Shown here piece after piece: positions 1 to 9,113 of a stretch of 64,000 nt of DNA; within the stretch, counting starts at the first letter, position 1, and every line of letters begins with the position of its first letter. Position numbers and translations under genes: made by a program. The stretch is from UBA1715 sp964346725 (GTDB lineage: Bacteria; Bacteroidota; Bacteroidia; Bacteroidales; UBA1715), in contig CAYFVM010000010.1 in NCBI GenBank assembly GCA_964346725.1, positions 4,013 through 68,012 of the forward strand, written 5' to 3'. The notes beneath the pieces are model-generated. The model had not been told where the DNA came from and did not search any database. It saw only the letters and a list, made by a program, of their open reading frames with translations.

Positions 1-2
1 CT

Positions 3-2366
3 GTAATGCTCATTGTCAGAGTATTGTTTGGTGTAGAAATAGTGATTCGTACCAACGTAGTGTGTCAGGAATTCTTTATTGTACTTTCCGGAGCAATATA
101 TGACTTGTTGCTAGCCGTCAATTTACTTGCTATATTGTGTGTTCCGTTTGTGTGTTTGTATTACTTTTTCCCAAAAATAACAAGTGCATTTGCTTATGTA
201 GCCATTGTGCTATACGTCTTGTTGACAGCTTTGCTTATCGAATATTATTGCAATACATTTTCGCCATTAGACCACGTGATATTGAGCTATAGACCAAATG
301 AATTGAAAGATACGGTTTTGGCATCGGTTTCCTTTTCGTTTGTACAGTTGTTCTTTCTTGTATTGTCATTAGTAGTGTCAATTCTGATGATTATATACAT
401 AAAACCGAAACCAAGATTGAGATTTTCTTCACTATGTATTGTGTTTGCCATTATATGTTCTTGTGGTGTGAATTATAAATCGTTGGTGAGGAATGAGATA
501 TTTTATGATTCTCACAAAAATTTCTTGACAGCCACAAATCAGCTTTCGTATACTCTTATAAGAATATCAGATTACCTCAATGAAAAGCCAATACCATATA
601 GTGAAAAAACTGTATTGGATGTGTCAAAGCAATATCATTCCCTTTTTTCTAATAGAACCTATGTAAACAATAAATACCCGTTTTGGCGTAAAGCAGATGA
701 TGTTGATGTATTGGGTGGCTTTTTCAATAAAACTGAAGATGGAAAATTACCAAATTTGGTATTTATTATAGTAGAAGGTCTAGGTTGTAGACTTACCGGT
801 GTTGATAACCCTAAGTATTCTTTTACACCATTTTTGGATAGTTTGGCTCATCATAGTTTATGTTGGAAAAATTGTTTGGCAACGACACAACGCACGTTTG
901 GTGTATTGCCAGCAATTTTTGCATCAGCTCCTCACGGAAAATATGGTTTTGCAGATTATCATAATCCTATGTCAGAGCATAATTCTATATTGAAAGATTT
1001 GGCGCAAAATGGTTACGATATTTCATTTTTCTATGGTGGCAATGCTTCCTTTACATCTCAAAACTTGTTTATGAAAATAAACAACGTATCGTATATTTCA
1101 AGTGATGTGTTTACACAGAATTATACGCAACGAAAAAAGCAAAAAAAATATTCGTGGGGTGCAGATGACGCCGACCTTTTTGCTTTTGCAGAAAAGCGTA
1201 AGCAGAAGCACACAAAACAACCATATGCCGATGTGTATCTTACACTTACATCTCACGAACCATTTGCTTTCCCAAGTATAGAAACGTACCAGCAACGAAT
1301 TATGCAAACGTATGCATTCGATGATTCTAAGGAAAGCAGAAATATTCAAAAAAACTTCAATAAGTTTGCATGTTTCCTCTACACTGATGAATGCCTGCGT
1401 CAATTTTTTGACTATTATAAGACTCGTAAAGATTTTGCAAATACCATTTTCGTTATTACCGGTGATCATCGTATGGCTCCGCTTGATGATGATGATAATC
1501 CACTCTTTAAATACAACGTACCATTGATTGTATATTCTCCTTTGTTGAAGTCTACAAAAACAATGCAGGGAGTTATTTCTCATTACGACATAACTCCATC
1601 AATAGAAGCGTTTCTTCTCCATAATTATGCATTCAAAACTGATACAAATTGTCATTGGATAGGAAATTCTTTCGACACTTCTGCAAGTTTTCGATGCAAT
1701 AAGAAACAAGCTTTTATGCTCAACAACCGGAGTGTGGTTACATACTTGTCAGATACTATATTGTTCGATTGCGGACGGTTGTATGTGGTAAAAGATGGTC
1801 TAGTTACAAAACGTGTACGGAATGAGGCGTTACATGATAGTTTAAAACGACAAATTTCTCAATATCAAATTCTTAGCGAATATGCAGTAAATAACAATTA
1901 CTTGAAACCTGAAGATAGTTTGGAAATGGTACTGCTCCACACCAAATACACAGATTTAAGTCAAAAAGATTTGAGAACAATACAAGGTGAGAGTCAAAAT
2001 ACATGGAAACAAATAGATTCAAAGAAGGATTTTATAGTTCTCGCTTCCGTTGATTTGCCGAAAAATTGCAAAGAAATCGTTTGTGATATGAGTTTTGAAG
2101 TAAAAAGTCTTAACACGTCAAAACAAATGCCACACGTAGTGTTTGGAACCAGACATAGTAAAAGATATAGGATGCAGCGTCCAATGAAAGATTATAGTGG
2201 CAAATCTCTGAATACGGGGAAAAGCGAAGTTTTTCGTTGCAGAATGTTAGTCACTTTTGAACCGGAAATCACCCAAGATGAATCATTCGACGTATATTTA
2301 TGGAACTACGACAAGACCACTTTTTTGATAGATAAGGTAAATTTTACCGTTTTTGAAAAGAAATAG
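3..2366 (+). CDS. LtaS/sulfatase-family membrane transferase (5' partial)
   Basis: Membrane-anchored alkaline-phosphatase-superfamily protein, the group that includes lipoteichoic acid synthase and phosphoglycerol or phosphoethanolamine transferases. Four or five hydrophobic segments lie within about residues 20-160. The extracytoplasmic catalytic domain begins near residue 248 with PNLVFIIVEGLG, whose Glu is a metal ligand. A Thr in TTQRTFG is the likely nucleophile, and TGDHRM near residue 485 gives further metal ligands. The first ATG is at 6, but the frame stays open to the window edge and relatives have roughly 20 more N-terminal residues, so the true start probably lies outside. The stop is TAG, directly abutting the convergent GtrA gene. 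The group transferred and the acceptor cannot be told from sequence; an envelope polymer or lipid is likely. Confidence 0.8.
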   Translation, partial: VMLIVRVLFGVEIVIRTNVVCQEFFIVLSGAIYDLLLAVNLLAILCVPFVCLYYFFPKITSAFAYVAIVLYVLLTALLIEYYCNTFSPLDHVILSYRPNELKDTVLASVSFSFVQLFFLVLSLVVSILMIIYIKPKPRLRFSSLCIVFAIICSCGVNYKSLVRNEIFYDSHKNFLTATNQLSYTLIRISDYLNEKPIPYSEKTVLDVSKQYHSLFSNRTYVNNKYPFWRKADDVDVLGGFFNKTEDGKLPNLVFIIVEGLGCRLTGVDNPKYSFTPFLDSLAHHSLCWKNCLATTQRTFGVLPAIFASAPHGKYGFADYHNPMSEHNSILKDLAQNGYDISFFYGGNASFTSQNLFMKINNVSYISSDVFTQNYTQRKKQKKYSWGADDADLFAFAEKRKQKHTKQPYADVYLTLTSHEPFAFPSIETYQQRIMQTYAFDDSKESRNIQKNFNKFACFLYTDECLRQFFDYYKTRKDFANTIFVITGDHRMAPLDDDDNPLFKYNVPLIVYSPLLKSTKTMQGVISHYDITPSIEAFLLHNYAFKTDTNCHWIGNSFDTSASFRCNKKQAFMLNNRSVVTYLSDTILFDCGRLYVVKDGLVTKRVRNEALHDSLKRQISQYQILSEYAVNNNYLKPEDSLEMVLLHTKYTDLSQKDLRTIQGESQNTWKQIDSKKDFIVLASVDLPKNCKEIVCDMSFEVKSLNTSKQMPHVVFGTRHSKRYRMQRPMKDYSGKSLNTGKSEVFRCRMLVTFEPEITQDESFDVYLWNYDKTTFLIDKVNFTVFEKK

Positions 2367-2798
2367 TTATCTTTTCATCTTTAATGCAATATTCGAAATA
2401 GTATCCTTGAAATTATTTTTGAATACAAATCGTACCAATATAAAATTGATTGGAAATACCACGATAAACACAAAAATTGGAGCAGAGGTTTCTGTGCAAC
2501 CTAAATACAAGAATAGATTGAGGAAAACAATATGCATGCAGTAATTTATAATATGCGCAACCCCAAATCCAACGCTTTTTTTTACTGTAGCCGAGGTTTT
2601 GAATGTAAAATGTGAGTTGAGATAAAAGTTCGCAAAAAAACTAATAATATAACCAATGGTGTACGCAACGTTTGTATATATTATTAAGTTGAGAATGTAG
2701 TATATGCTGTAGTGAATAGCAGTAGCAGCGACACCAATAATGCCCCATCGCAGAAATTCCTGTACGGATTGTTTGTGCAGTAATTCTATGAATTTCAT
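2367..2798 (-). CDS. GtrA-family membrane protein
   Basis: A 143-residue protein with four hydrophobic helices, the size and topology of the GtrA/DPMS3 family. Members are thought to flip polyprenyl-phosphate-linked sugars across the inner membrane or to assist the synthase that makes them. The N-terminal EFLRWGIIGVAATAIHY pattern and the central FFANFYLNSHFTFK pattern are characteristic. It is transcribed away from the acyltransferase gene, from a -7 element at 2816-2823. A second GtrA copy lies at 7159-7569. With a GT2 and two GT-C proteins nearby, a role in a lipid-linked sugar pathway is inferred; the sugar is unknown. Confidence 0.85.
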   Translation of the reverse strand: MKFIELLHKQSVQEFLRWGIIGVAATAIHYSIYYILNLIIYTNVAYTIGYIISFFANFYLNSHFTFKTSATVKKSVGFGVAHIINYCMHIVFLNLFLYLGCTETSAPIFVFIVVFPINFILVRFVFKNNFKDTISNIALKMKR

Positions 2799-2815
2799 TC
2801 ACTCGAATTTTAAAG

Positions 2816-2823
2816 CAAAAATA
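2816..2823 (-). promoter_or_regulatory. -7 element for gtrA-like gene
   Basis: Reverse strand reads TATTTTTG, an exact match to the Bacteroidetes TAnnTTTG -7 element, 18 bases before the ATG at 2798. It sits back to back with the acyltransferase promoter at 2852-2859. Confidence 0.6.
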
Positions 2824-2851
2824 TAGTTTTTTGAATGTAATAAAAATAAAG

Positions 2852-2859
2852 TAAGTTTG
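2852..2859 (+). promoter_or_regulatory. -7 element for acyltransferase gene
   Basis: TAAGTTTG matches TAnnTTTG, with TTTG at 2830-2833 as a possible -33 box. Transcription would begin near 2866, downstream of an in-frame start at 2857, which supports the ATG at 2881. Confidence 0.6.
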
Positions 2860-2880
2860 CCAACGCAAAAAATAGAATGT

Positions 2881-3870
2881 ATGAATGAAAAGAAACGAAT
2901 TGAATTCATAGACTTAGCGAAAGGAGTTTGCATTATTCTAGTTGTTTTATTACACATGGATTTACCTATAGATAATGCAATACCATTACTTAGAAATATT
3001 CGAATGCCATTGTATTTTATTCTTTCTGGCTTGTTTTTTAAGACATACGGAGGTTTTAAGAATTTATTTTTAAAAAAAGTCAATAAAATATTTATTCCGT
3101 TTGTTTTTTTCTATGTTCTGAGTTATTTGATCTTTTATCTCATGATTCATTTTGCGCCACAATTCTCTCATTCTGGCGCATCAGGTATTTTAGATATATT
3201 CACCCAGCGATGGACATTCAACAATCCGATTTGGTTTTTACTATGCTTGTTTTGGTGTAACGTAATTTTTTGTTTTATAGCTGTAACTCTTAAAGAAGAA
3301 TGGAAACGTGCTATTGTTGTTTTTTGTTTTGGAGTCATCGGGGTTTTATTAGATGCGATGAGTATAAAAATTTATGCATGTGTTGATAATGCATTTTCTG
3401 CATTGCCTTTTTTCTATTTTGGATATTTACTCAAAAAAACCGATTTGTTATATCCCAACAAATATGATAAATACAATATTCTCTTTTCGGTAGGGTTATT
3501 TATTCTTGCTACGGTTACGCTCCGTTGGAAACATTCAAATATAGATTTTGAAATGAATGAATTTCATGGTAATGTTTTGTTGGCATATCTGATAAGCGTA
3601 ATGTCGGTTATGGCTGTGTTGTTTTTTTGTAAAATATTCAAACGTATTCCTGTTGTTTCTTATTTTGGCCGATACTCCATTATAGTACTTTGTACGCATG
3701 AAATGGTACGAAAATTTGCAAAACCGCTACTTGCAAAACTTGGAGTTGCCAATCCATACATTTTGGCTCTTGTGGTGTTAACCGTATGTTTTGTCATAAT
3801 ACCATTGTTTGTGAAATTTTTACCACACGTAACGGCTCAAAAAGATGTGATTAAAATTGAGACAACGTAA
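2881..3870 (+). CDS. Acyltransferase 3 family membrane protein
   Basis: A 329-residue integral membrane protein of the acyltransferase-3 family (OafA/WecH-like), which O-acetylates or otherwise acylates surface sugars. Visible signatures are RIEFIDLAKGVCIILVVLLH near the N terminus, including the family's His, and RMPLYFILSGLFF soon after, followed by about eight more hydrophobic helices. I chose ATG 2881 because the promoter at 2852-2859 lies inside the longer frame that starts at 2857. Its place between the LtaS-like gene and the GT2 gene suggests modification of the same envelope glycan. The donor and acceptor are unknown. Confidence 0.85.
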   Translation: MNEKKRIEFIDLAKGVCIILVVLLHMDLPIDNAIPLLRNIRMPLYFILSGLFFKTYGGFKNLFLKKVNKIFIPFVFFYVLSYLIFYLMIHFAPQFSHSGASGILDIFTQRWTFNNPIWFLLCLFWCNVIFCFIAVTLKEEWKRAIVVFCFGVIGVLLDAMSIKIYACVDNAFSALPFFYFGYLLKKTDLLYPNKYDKYNILFSVGLFILATVTLRWKHSNIDFEMNEFHGNVLLAYLISVMSVMAVLFFCKIFKRIPVVSYFGRYSIIVLCTHEMVRKFAKPLLAKLGVANPYILALVVLTVCFVIIPLFVKFLPHVTAQKDVIKIETT

Positions 3871-3892
3871 AGTCGTTCTTATGTGTATGCCA

Positions 3893-3900
3893 TATTTTTG
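3893..3900 (+). promoter_or_regulatory. -7 element for GtrB-like glycosyltransferase gene
   Basis: TATTTTTG matches TAnnTTTG, 17 bases before the ATG at 3918. It gives the GT2/GT-C pair its own promoter, separate from the acyltransferase gene. Confidence 0.55.
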
Positions 3901-3917
3901 TCTCACAAGTTATAGTA

Positions 3918-4889
3918 ATGTCAATGAATAATGCAAGAAAAATAACGGAATATTCTATCGTAGCCTCGGTCTATAACGAGCACGAAGGTATAGAAGCTTT
4001 TTACAAAGAGCTGTCTGCAACAATGGAAACATTGCAGGTTTCGTACGAAATACTATTTGTGAATGACGGTAGCCGAGACAATTCGTTAGAACTTTTAACA
4101 GCGATTGCAAAAAATGATTCACATGTGAAAGTAATTGATTTTTCGCGCAATTATGGACATGAAGCTGCAATGATAGCAGGTATTGATCACTCCGTAGGAG
4201 ATTTTGTCATTTGTATGGACAGTGATTTACAACACCCGCCAGCATCTATTCCTCATATAAAAGAAAAAATGGATGAAGGGTACGATGTTGTTACCATGGT
4301 TAGAAAAAAACGAGAAGATGCAAGTGCTTTTCAAGAATTCCGTTCACGAACATTTTATAAAATATTGAACAAAATGTCCGATGTTACATTAGATGAAAAT
4401 GCATCGGATTTCTTTGGCATCTCAAAGAAGGTTATAGCTATTTTGAAAACTGATTATCGTGAGAGAACCCGTTTTTTAAGAGGTATAATACAAACAATAG
4501 GTTTTAAGAAAACATCAATAGAATATGTGGCACAAAAAAGATTTGCAGGCAAAAGTAATTATTCGTTTTTTAAATTACTGAAACTTTCTCTTACTGCTAT
4601 TTCTTCGTTTTCAAAACTGCCTTTACAGATAGGAATTGTAATCGGTATCTTTTTTATGTTTGCCAGTGTGATTTTGCTTATTTATTCGCTTATAATGTGG
4701 ATACTCAATACCCCAATTTCGGGTTATACGACTCTTGTTGTTGCTTTGTGTGCATTTGCCGGAATCCAATTGTTCGTTATTGGTATCATAGGCACATATA
4801 TAAGTTATATTTTTGATGAAATAAAAGGCCGACCTATATATCTTGTAAACAGTGTGATTAGCTACTCAACGGAAGATGCAGAAAAATAA
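3918..4889 (+). CDS. GtrB/DPM1-like polyprenyl-phosphate glycosyltransferase (GT2)
   Basis: A 323-residue family-2 glycosyltransferase with two C-terminal membrane helices (about 236-262 and 270-300). This is the architecture of GtrB, ArnC and YfdH, which load a sugar from a nucleotide donor onto undecaprenyl phosphate at the cytoplasmic face. The nucleotide-binding motif VNDGSRD is near residue 48 and the metal-binding DSDLQHPP near residue 100. A second ATG two codons in (3924) is an equally possible start. The 3' end overlaps the next gene by 14 bases, so the two are probably translated together. Two GtrA proteins in the locus are natural flippase partners. Sugar specificity is unknown. 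Confidence 0.87.
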   Translation: MSMNNARKITEYSIVASVYNEHEGIEAFYKELSATMETLQVSYEILFVNDGSRDNSLELLTAIAKNDSHVKVIDFSRNYGHEAAMIAGIDHSVGDFVICMDSDLQHPPASIPHIKEKMDEGYDVVTMVRKKREDASAFQEFRSRTFYKILNKMSDVTLDENASDFFGISKKVIAILKTDYRERTRFLRGIIQTIGFKKTSIEYVAQKRFAGKSNYSFFKLLKLSLTAISSFSKLPLQIGIVIGIFFMFASVILLIYSLIMWILNTPISGYTTLVVALCAFAGIQLFVIGIIGTYISYIFDEIKGRPIYLVNSVISYSTEDAEK

Positions 4890-7152
4890 CATAGCAGGAG
4901 CATTGAGTGCTCTGATTATAGGGAGTATTACGTTTTTGTTACTATTTGGTGTTGAACCGATATCGCACATAAATAGTAATTTCACGTCGGCGGGAAGTGA
5001 CGCATTAAAAGATATATTCAACACCCATTATAGTGTAAAATACGATACTACATATTTGCAAAACAATTCCATGAATTATCCCTATGGAGACCACTATACG
5101 TATACAGGAAATCAAATATTTGTTTCGTGGCCCATAAAGTGTATGAAAGAGACCGGAATTGTTGACCTTTCAAATTATATTACCGGATTGGTGAATTTCT
5201 TCATATATCTATCTGTAATACTTTGTGTTTTATTTTTGTTTTTATTGTTCCGGGAATTGAAACTATCACTAGTTGTGTCTGTCTTTGGTGCTTTGGTAAT
5301 TACATTTCTTTCTCCTCAAATTGACAGGATTGCAGCTCATTTGACGTTAGCATATGAGTGTTTGATACCACTTATTTTGTTACTTTTTTTAAAGTTTTCA
5401 AGGCAACCGAAATATTGTTATAGCGTTTTGTTGGGAATTACATTCTTTTTGTGTGGTATAGTACATCCATATTTTTTGGTATTCTACGCTGTGGTGTTTG
5501 GTATGTTTTGGTTTGTCAAAATCATTATACATGATGGTTCTTGTGACACGAAACAACTTGTATATTCAATTTTGATACAATTTGTGGTACCAATTGTTTG
5601 TTTCTTTTTGCTTACCAAACTTGGAGATCCGGCACTTGACCGTACAAGTATTCCATGGGGATTTAAAGTAGCGCGAGCCCGTATAGAAGGATTATTGCTT
5701 CCTGTTGGACGCATCTATTATCCTAGTTTTTTACCTTCTATTCATTGGGAAGCTCACTCATACATTGGTTTGATTGGCGATATCTGTTTTGTTTGCCTCT
5801 TGGCGATTTTATTTAAAAAATTATTTACAGGAGAGTGCAAGTCAATATTGAAAGTAACTGATAATTATTGCCTTAACATTTTCTTTTGGGCATCATTGAT
5901 ACTAGTCGCATGCGCCATTATTCTTCCCTTGTTTCCCGAACATTATTTGAATTATGTCGGTCCATTGGCACAAATGCGTGCTATGGGACGCTTTGGGTGG
6001 CTTTTCTATTATGTTATTAACATTGTTGCGATATATTTGTTGACACAATTTGTTCAGAATAGAAAATCAAAACTTGTAAAAGGTATAGTTACATTGAGTG
6101 TTGTGTTTTGTTATTCTTTTGAGGCATATTCTTATGCAAGCACCAAAAACATTCGTAACGACAATGCTGATTTTTTTGATTACAACAATACCTTGCCTCA
6201 AAATGCATGGGTTGACAGCATATCAGCTACCGACTATCAGTCGTTGCTTGCATTGCCATATTTTAATTTAGGAACGGAACACGTATGGATAGAACCAGAA
6301 GACGACATATTTACAAAGTCTATATATGTGTCAATGAAAACTGGTTTGCCAATGCACAATGCACATGCTGCTCGGTCATGTATAAGTCAGGCTTATAGGA
6401 ATATTCCTTTTAAATGGGAACCTTATCGTGATTTCCCCGTATTAATGGATTTGTCTTCGCAAAAACCGATTTTGACGATTACGAAAGCTGAACAAACATC
6501 TCTCAACGAAAATGAAAAGCGAATATTGCAGTATTCAAATTTTTTATTCTCTGCAAATGGCATCAATTTTTATAAAACAGAGATAGATTCATTGCGTAAG
6601 TTGTGCAGTAATTATCAAAAGCAATTGGCAACAGAATACAGAAGTACAAAAAAAATACACGATTCTATTAAAACGAACTATTACTTTCAAGGGTGGGATA
6701 GCATACAATCAGCTTATACATATCAGGGTGAAGGCGCATTAGAGGGAATTATAAACTCAGAAAACGTGTTGTACAATACAACAATGCCTGTGTACAATTG
6801 CGATACAATAGAAATATTGTTTGCAATGGGAAATAACTATACTGAAGATTTATACGGACGAACAGTGTTGACTGTAGCAGAACAAGATTCTGTTGGCAAA
6901 ACAGTGTTGTTTAAACAAAATAGTGTGTTTCATTTTGTAGAAAACATAGTTGATGATTGGGGATTAATACGAATTACAATTCCTGTTGAACAAAATGCGA
7001 AAACGTTAAAAATATCTCTTTCAAACACCATAATGCTTAGTAAACCTGTCTATTTTGATAATTTAATAATAAAACCGAAAGGTTTGAAAGTGGTATGTGA
7101 TCTAAAAGGCAGAAATACATTGAACAATCTTCCCGTAATTGGAGTGGAATAA
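4876..7152 (+). CDS. Large GT-C-like membrane protein
   Basis: A 758-residue protein with about ten hydrophobic helices in residues 8-430 and a soluble C-terminal part of about 320 residues. The first extracytoplasmic loop carries NYPYGDH near residues 67-74, resembling the loop where GT-C glycosyltransferases (OST/PMT/ArnT fold) have their acidic catalytic residue. GT-C enzymes transfer sugars from polyprenyl-phosphate donors on the outer face of the membrane. The start overlaps the GtrB-like gene by 14 bases, which makes it the likely acceptor-side partner. I recognise the fold class, not a named family. The beta-rich C-terminal domain may bind carbohydrate, which is inference. Confidence 0.65.
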   Translation: MQKNNIAGALSALIIGSITFLLLFGVEPISHINSNFTSAGSDALKDIFNTHYSVKYDTTYLQNNSMNYPYGDHYTYTGNQIFVSWPIKCMKETGIVDLSNYITGLVNFFIYLSVILCVLFLFLLFRELKLSLVVSVFGALVITFLSPQIDRIAAHLTLAYECLIPLILLLFLKFSRQPKYCYSVLLGITFFLCGIVHPYFLVFYAVVFGMFWFVKIIIHDGSCDTKQLVYSILIQFVVPIVCFFLLTKLGDPALDRTSIPWGFKVARARIEGLLLPVGRIYYPSFLPSIHWEAHSYIGLIGDICFVCLLAILFKKLFTGECKSILKVTDNYCLNIFFWASLILVACAIILPLFPEHYLNYVGPLAQMRAMGRFGWLFYYVINIVAIYLLTQFVQNRKSKLVKGIVTLSVVFCYSFEAYSYASTKNIRNDNADFFDYNNTLPQNAWVDSISATDYQSLLALPYFNLGTEHVWIEPEDDIFTKSIYVSMKTGLPMHNAHAARSCISQAYRNIPFKWEPYRDFPVLMDLSSQKPILTITKAEQTSLNENEKRILQYSNFLFSANGINFYKTEIDSLRKLCSNYQKQLATEYRSTKKIHDSIKTNYYFQGWDSIQSAYTYQGEGALEGIINSENVLYNTTMPVYNCDTIEILFAMGNNYTEDLYGRTVLTVAEQDSVGKTVLFKQNSVFHFVENIVDDWGLIRITIPVEQNAKTLKISLSNTIMLSKPVYFDNLIIKPKGLKVVCDLKGRNTLNNLPVIGVE

Positions 7153-7158
7153 CAAAAC

Positions 7159-7569
7159 TTACTTCTTTTTGTAGATGTAAAGGGTGCGAATAAAGTAATT
7201 ATAGAAGAATACCAATCCTGTAGCAATAATTTTCGACAACATTTCGTTCATTGTACATTTGTCAACCATTATCCACATGAGCAGAACATTGAGTCCAATG
7301 CCGGCAAAACTAGCAATGTATATTTCACCTATTTCTATAAGTATGTTTTCTTTTTCGGCATTTCTAAAGGTCATCAGTCTGCCAAACAGCCAATTCGAAA
7401 AGGTAGAAACTATCATGGCAATGATGGTAGCAATCAGGTATTGAATACCTATTGCGTAATCCAATATCCAAAAAGAAGACCATTCTACAAGGGTTGCGAG
7501 CAATCCTACAATGAAATATGACATCAAGTGTTTGATACGTTCGTTAGAAACAAGGTGCTGCAGATTCAT
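7159..7569 (-). CDS. GtrA-family membrane protein (second copy)
   Basis: A 136-residue GtrA/DPMS3-like protein with four predicted helices and the usual LMSYFIVGLLATLVEWSSFW opening. It is the last gene of a tight reverse-strand operon (GT-C protein, flavoprotein, GtrA). Its ATG overlaps the TGA of the flavoprotein gene by four bases (ATGA at 7566-7569). It diverges clearly from the first copy at 2367-2798, so the two may serve different lipid-linked sugars. It converges on the GT-C gene ending at 7152 with only six bases between the stops. Confidence 0.85.
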   Translation of the reverse strand: MNLQHLVSNERIKHLMSYFIVGLLATLVEWSSFWILDYAIGIQYLIATIIAMIVSTFSNWLFGRLMTFRNAEKENILIEIGEIYIASFAGIGLNVLLMWIMVDKCTMNEMLSKIIATGLVFFYNYFIRTLYIYKKK

Positions 7570-9113
7570 TTTTCTTCGTGGTATTCCTTTTCGGTATTAA
7601 CGTTCCAAATGTTTGTCTTATCTGACTTTGCCAACAAAATGTTGTCTGCCGTTTCAAAGGCTGTCGCCATTGAGTGGTCCATGTTGTTGTATCTGTGTTG
7701 TCCGTTTCGTCCTATACAATAGAGGTTTTCAAAACCATTTAAATATGAAATGAGTGTGTCTATTTCTGAATATGTGTCAAAGTATGCAGGATACGCTTTT
7801 TTTACCTTTTCGCAGTGATAATCTTTTATTTCATCATTGGGGTTTATCACGCCCATGGAAACAAGTTCGCTCACACCTTTTTCTTTCCATTCTTCTTCCG
7901 TCATATTCCAATACTTGTCACCTTCGGTGCAGAAATATTCCAATCCAATCCATATGGTTTGTTCAGGGTCTTTTACCATATATGGAGACCAATTGTTGAA
8001 GATTTGAATACGTCCGAGTTTTACACCAGTGTCTTGTACATAAATCCAACTATCGGGAACTATATTGGATAAGGTTTTTAATTTGGTTTCATTTTTAATA
8101 TTTAATGAATTAAGAAGCAATCCAACCGTTACGAAATCGCGGTATGGTAATCCTTCTGCAATGTGTTGAATGTTTTGAGGAACGTTGTTTTGCGATGCTA
8201 TTAAGTCTTTCAAAGGCATGGAAGAAACAAATATATCGCCTTCAAGAGTCTTTTCTTGTTCATTTTCTATATAGCAAACCGATGCTATTTGGTCGCCGTT
8301 GCTTACCATCTTTACTACTTTAGCATTTTTTATAATTGTGCCTCCGAGTGATTGTATTTCGTCAGCAACAATTTCCCATAATTGTCCTGGACCAAACTTA
8401 GGATATGAAAATTCTTCAATAAGTGATGTCTCTATTTTTTTGTTTTTAACAGGAAGAATTTTTTGTATTATATCTTTTAATACTGCGGCAATTGAAAGTC
8501 CTTTAACACGTTGAGAACCCCAGTCTGCAGAAATATCTTTTGGATGTCTTCCCCAAAGTTTTTCGGTATATCCTTCAAAAAACATGGAGTATAGTTTTTT
8601 ACCGAAACGATTAATATAGAAATTCTCAAGAGAGGTTTCTTCTTTTTTCTTAAGAATTGATACTAAATAGCTGAAACCTGCAATAATAGTTGTACCAATC
8701 CCCATGTTTTTAATGGTTTGTATGTTCATTTTTACGGGATAGTCAAAGAACTTTTTATGATAATAAATTCTTGAAACCCGTCTACGTTTCAACATTACAC
8801 GATCGGTTTTATCAGGGTCGGGACCATTGGGTGTTATGTTTATTTTTCTATTGAGAATTTTGTCGTCAAGCGAAGGTGCTCCTTGTGATGGCATCATGTT
8901 TTGCCACCATTCGTTTACGCGATTGTCTTTAGAGAAAAAACGGTGTCCGCCAATATCCATACGGTTTCCGTTGTGACGAACTGTTCTTGATATACCACCA
9001 ATGCTATTGGATTCTTCAAGTATTATGACTTGAAATTCTTTAGATTTTGTGAGTATTTCATATCCTAATGTTAAGCCTGCCGGTCCTGCACCTATTATAA
9101 TTATTCTTTTCAT
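7566..9113 (-). CDS. FAD-dependent oxidoreductase, UDP-galactopyranose-mutase/HemY-like
   Basis: A 515-residue flavoprotein with an N-terminal Rossmann motif IGAGPAGLTLG (residues 7-17), a second conserved stretch NRMDIGGHRFFSK near residue 50, and a C-terminal FAD site around YCIGRNGQHRYNNMDHSM. This is the COG1232 type often found in polysaccharide clusters, related to UDP-galactopyranose mutase and protoporphyrinogen oxidase. Its position between a GT-C protein and GtrA, joined by four-base overlaps on both sides, favours a sugar-nucleotide or lipid-linked-sugar reaction over haem synthesis. The substrate is unknown, and pyranose-furanose conversion is only one possibility. Confidence 0.8.
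   Translation of the reverse strand: MKRIIIIGAGPAGLTLGYEILTKSKEFQVIILEESNSIGGISRTVRHNGNRMDIGGHRFFSKDNRVNEWWQNMMPSQGAPSLDDKILNRKINITPNGPDPDKTDRVMLKRRRVSRIYYHKKFFDYPVKMNIQTIKNMGIGTTIIAGFSYLVSILKKKEETSLENFYINRFGKKLYSMFFEGYTEKLWGRHPKDISADWGSQRVKGLSIAAVLKDIIQKILPVKNKKIETSLIEEFSYPKFGPGQLWEIVADEIQSLGGTIIKNAKVVKMVSNGDQIASVCYIENEQEKTLEGDIFVSSMPLKDLIASQNNVPQNIQHIAEGLPYRDFVTVGLLLNSLNIKNETKLKTLSNIVPDSWIYVQDTGVKLGRIQIFNNWSPYMVKDPEQTIWIGLEYFCTEGDKYWNMTEEEWKEKGVSELVSMGVINPNDEIKDYHCEKVKKAYPAYFDTYSEIDTLISYLNGFENLYCIGRNGQHRYNNMDHSMATAFETADNILLAKSDKTNIWNVNTEKEYHEEK

Noticed and set aside
1098..1583. 161-residue reverse-strand ORF inside the LtaS-like gene
   Set aside because: Low-complexity, no recognisable domain, fully inside a well-supported gene on the other strand; a shadow ORF.
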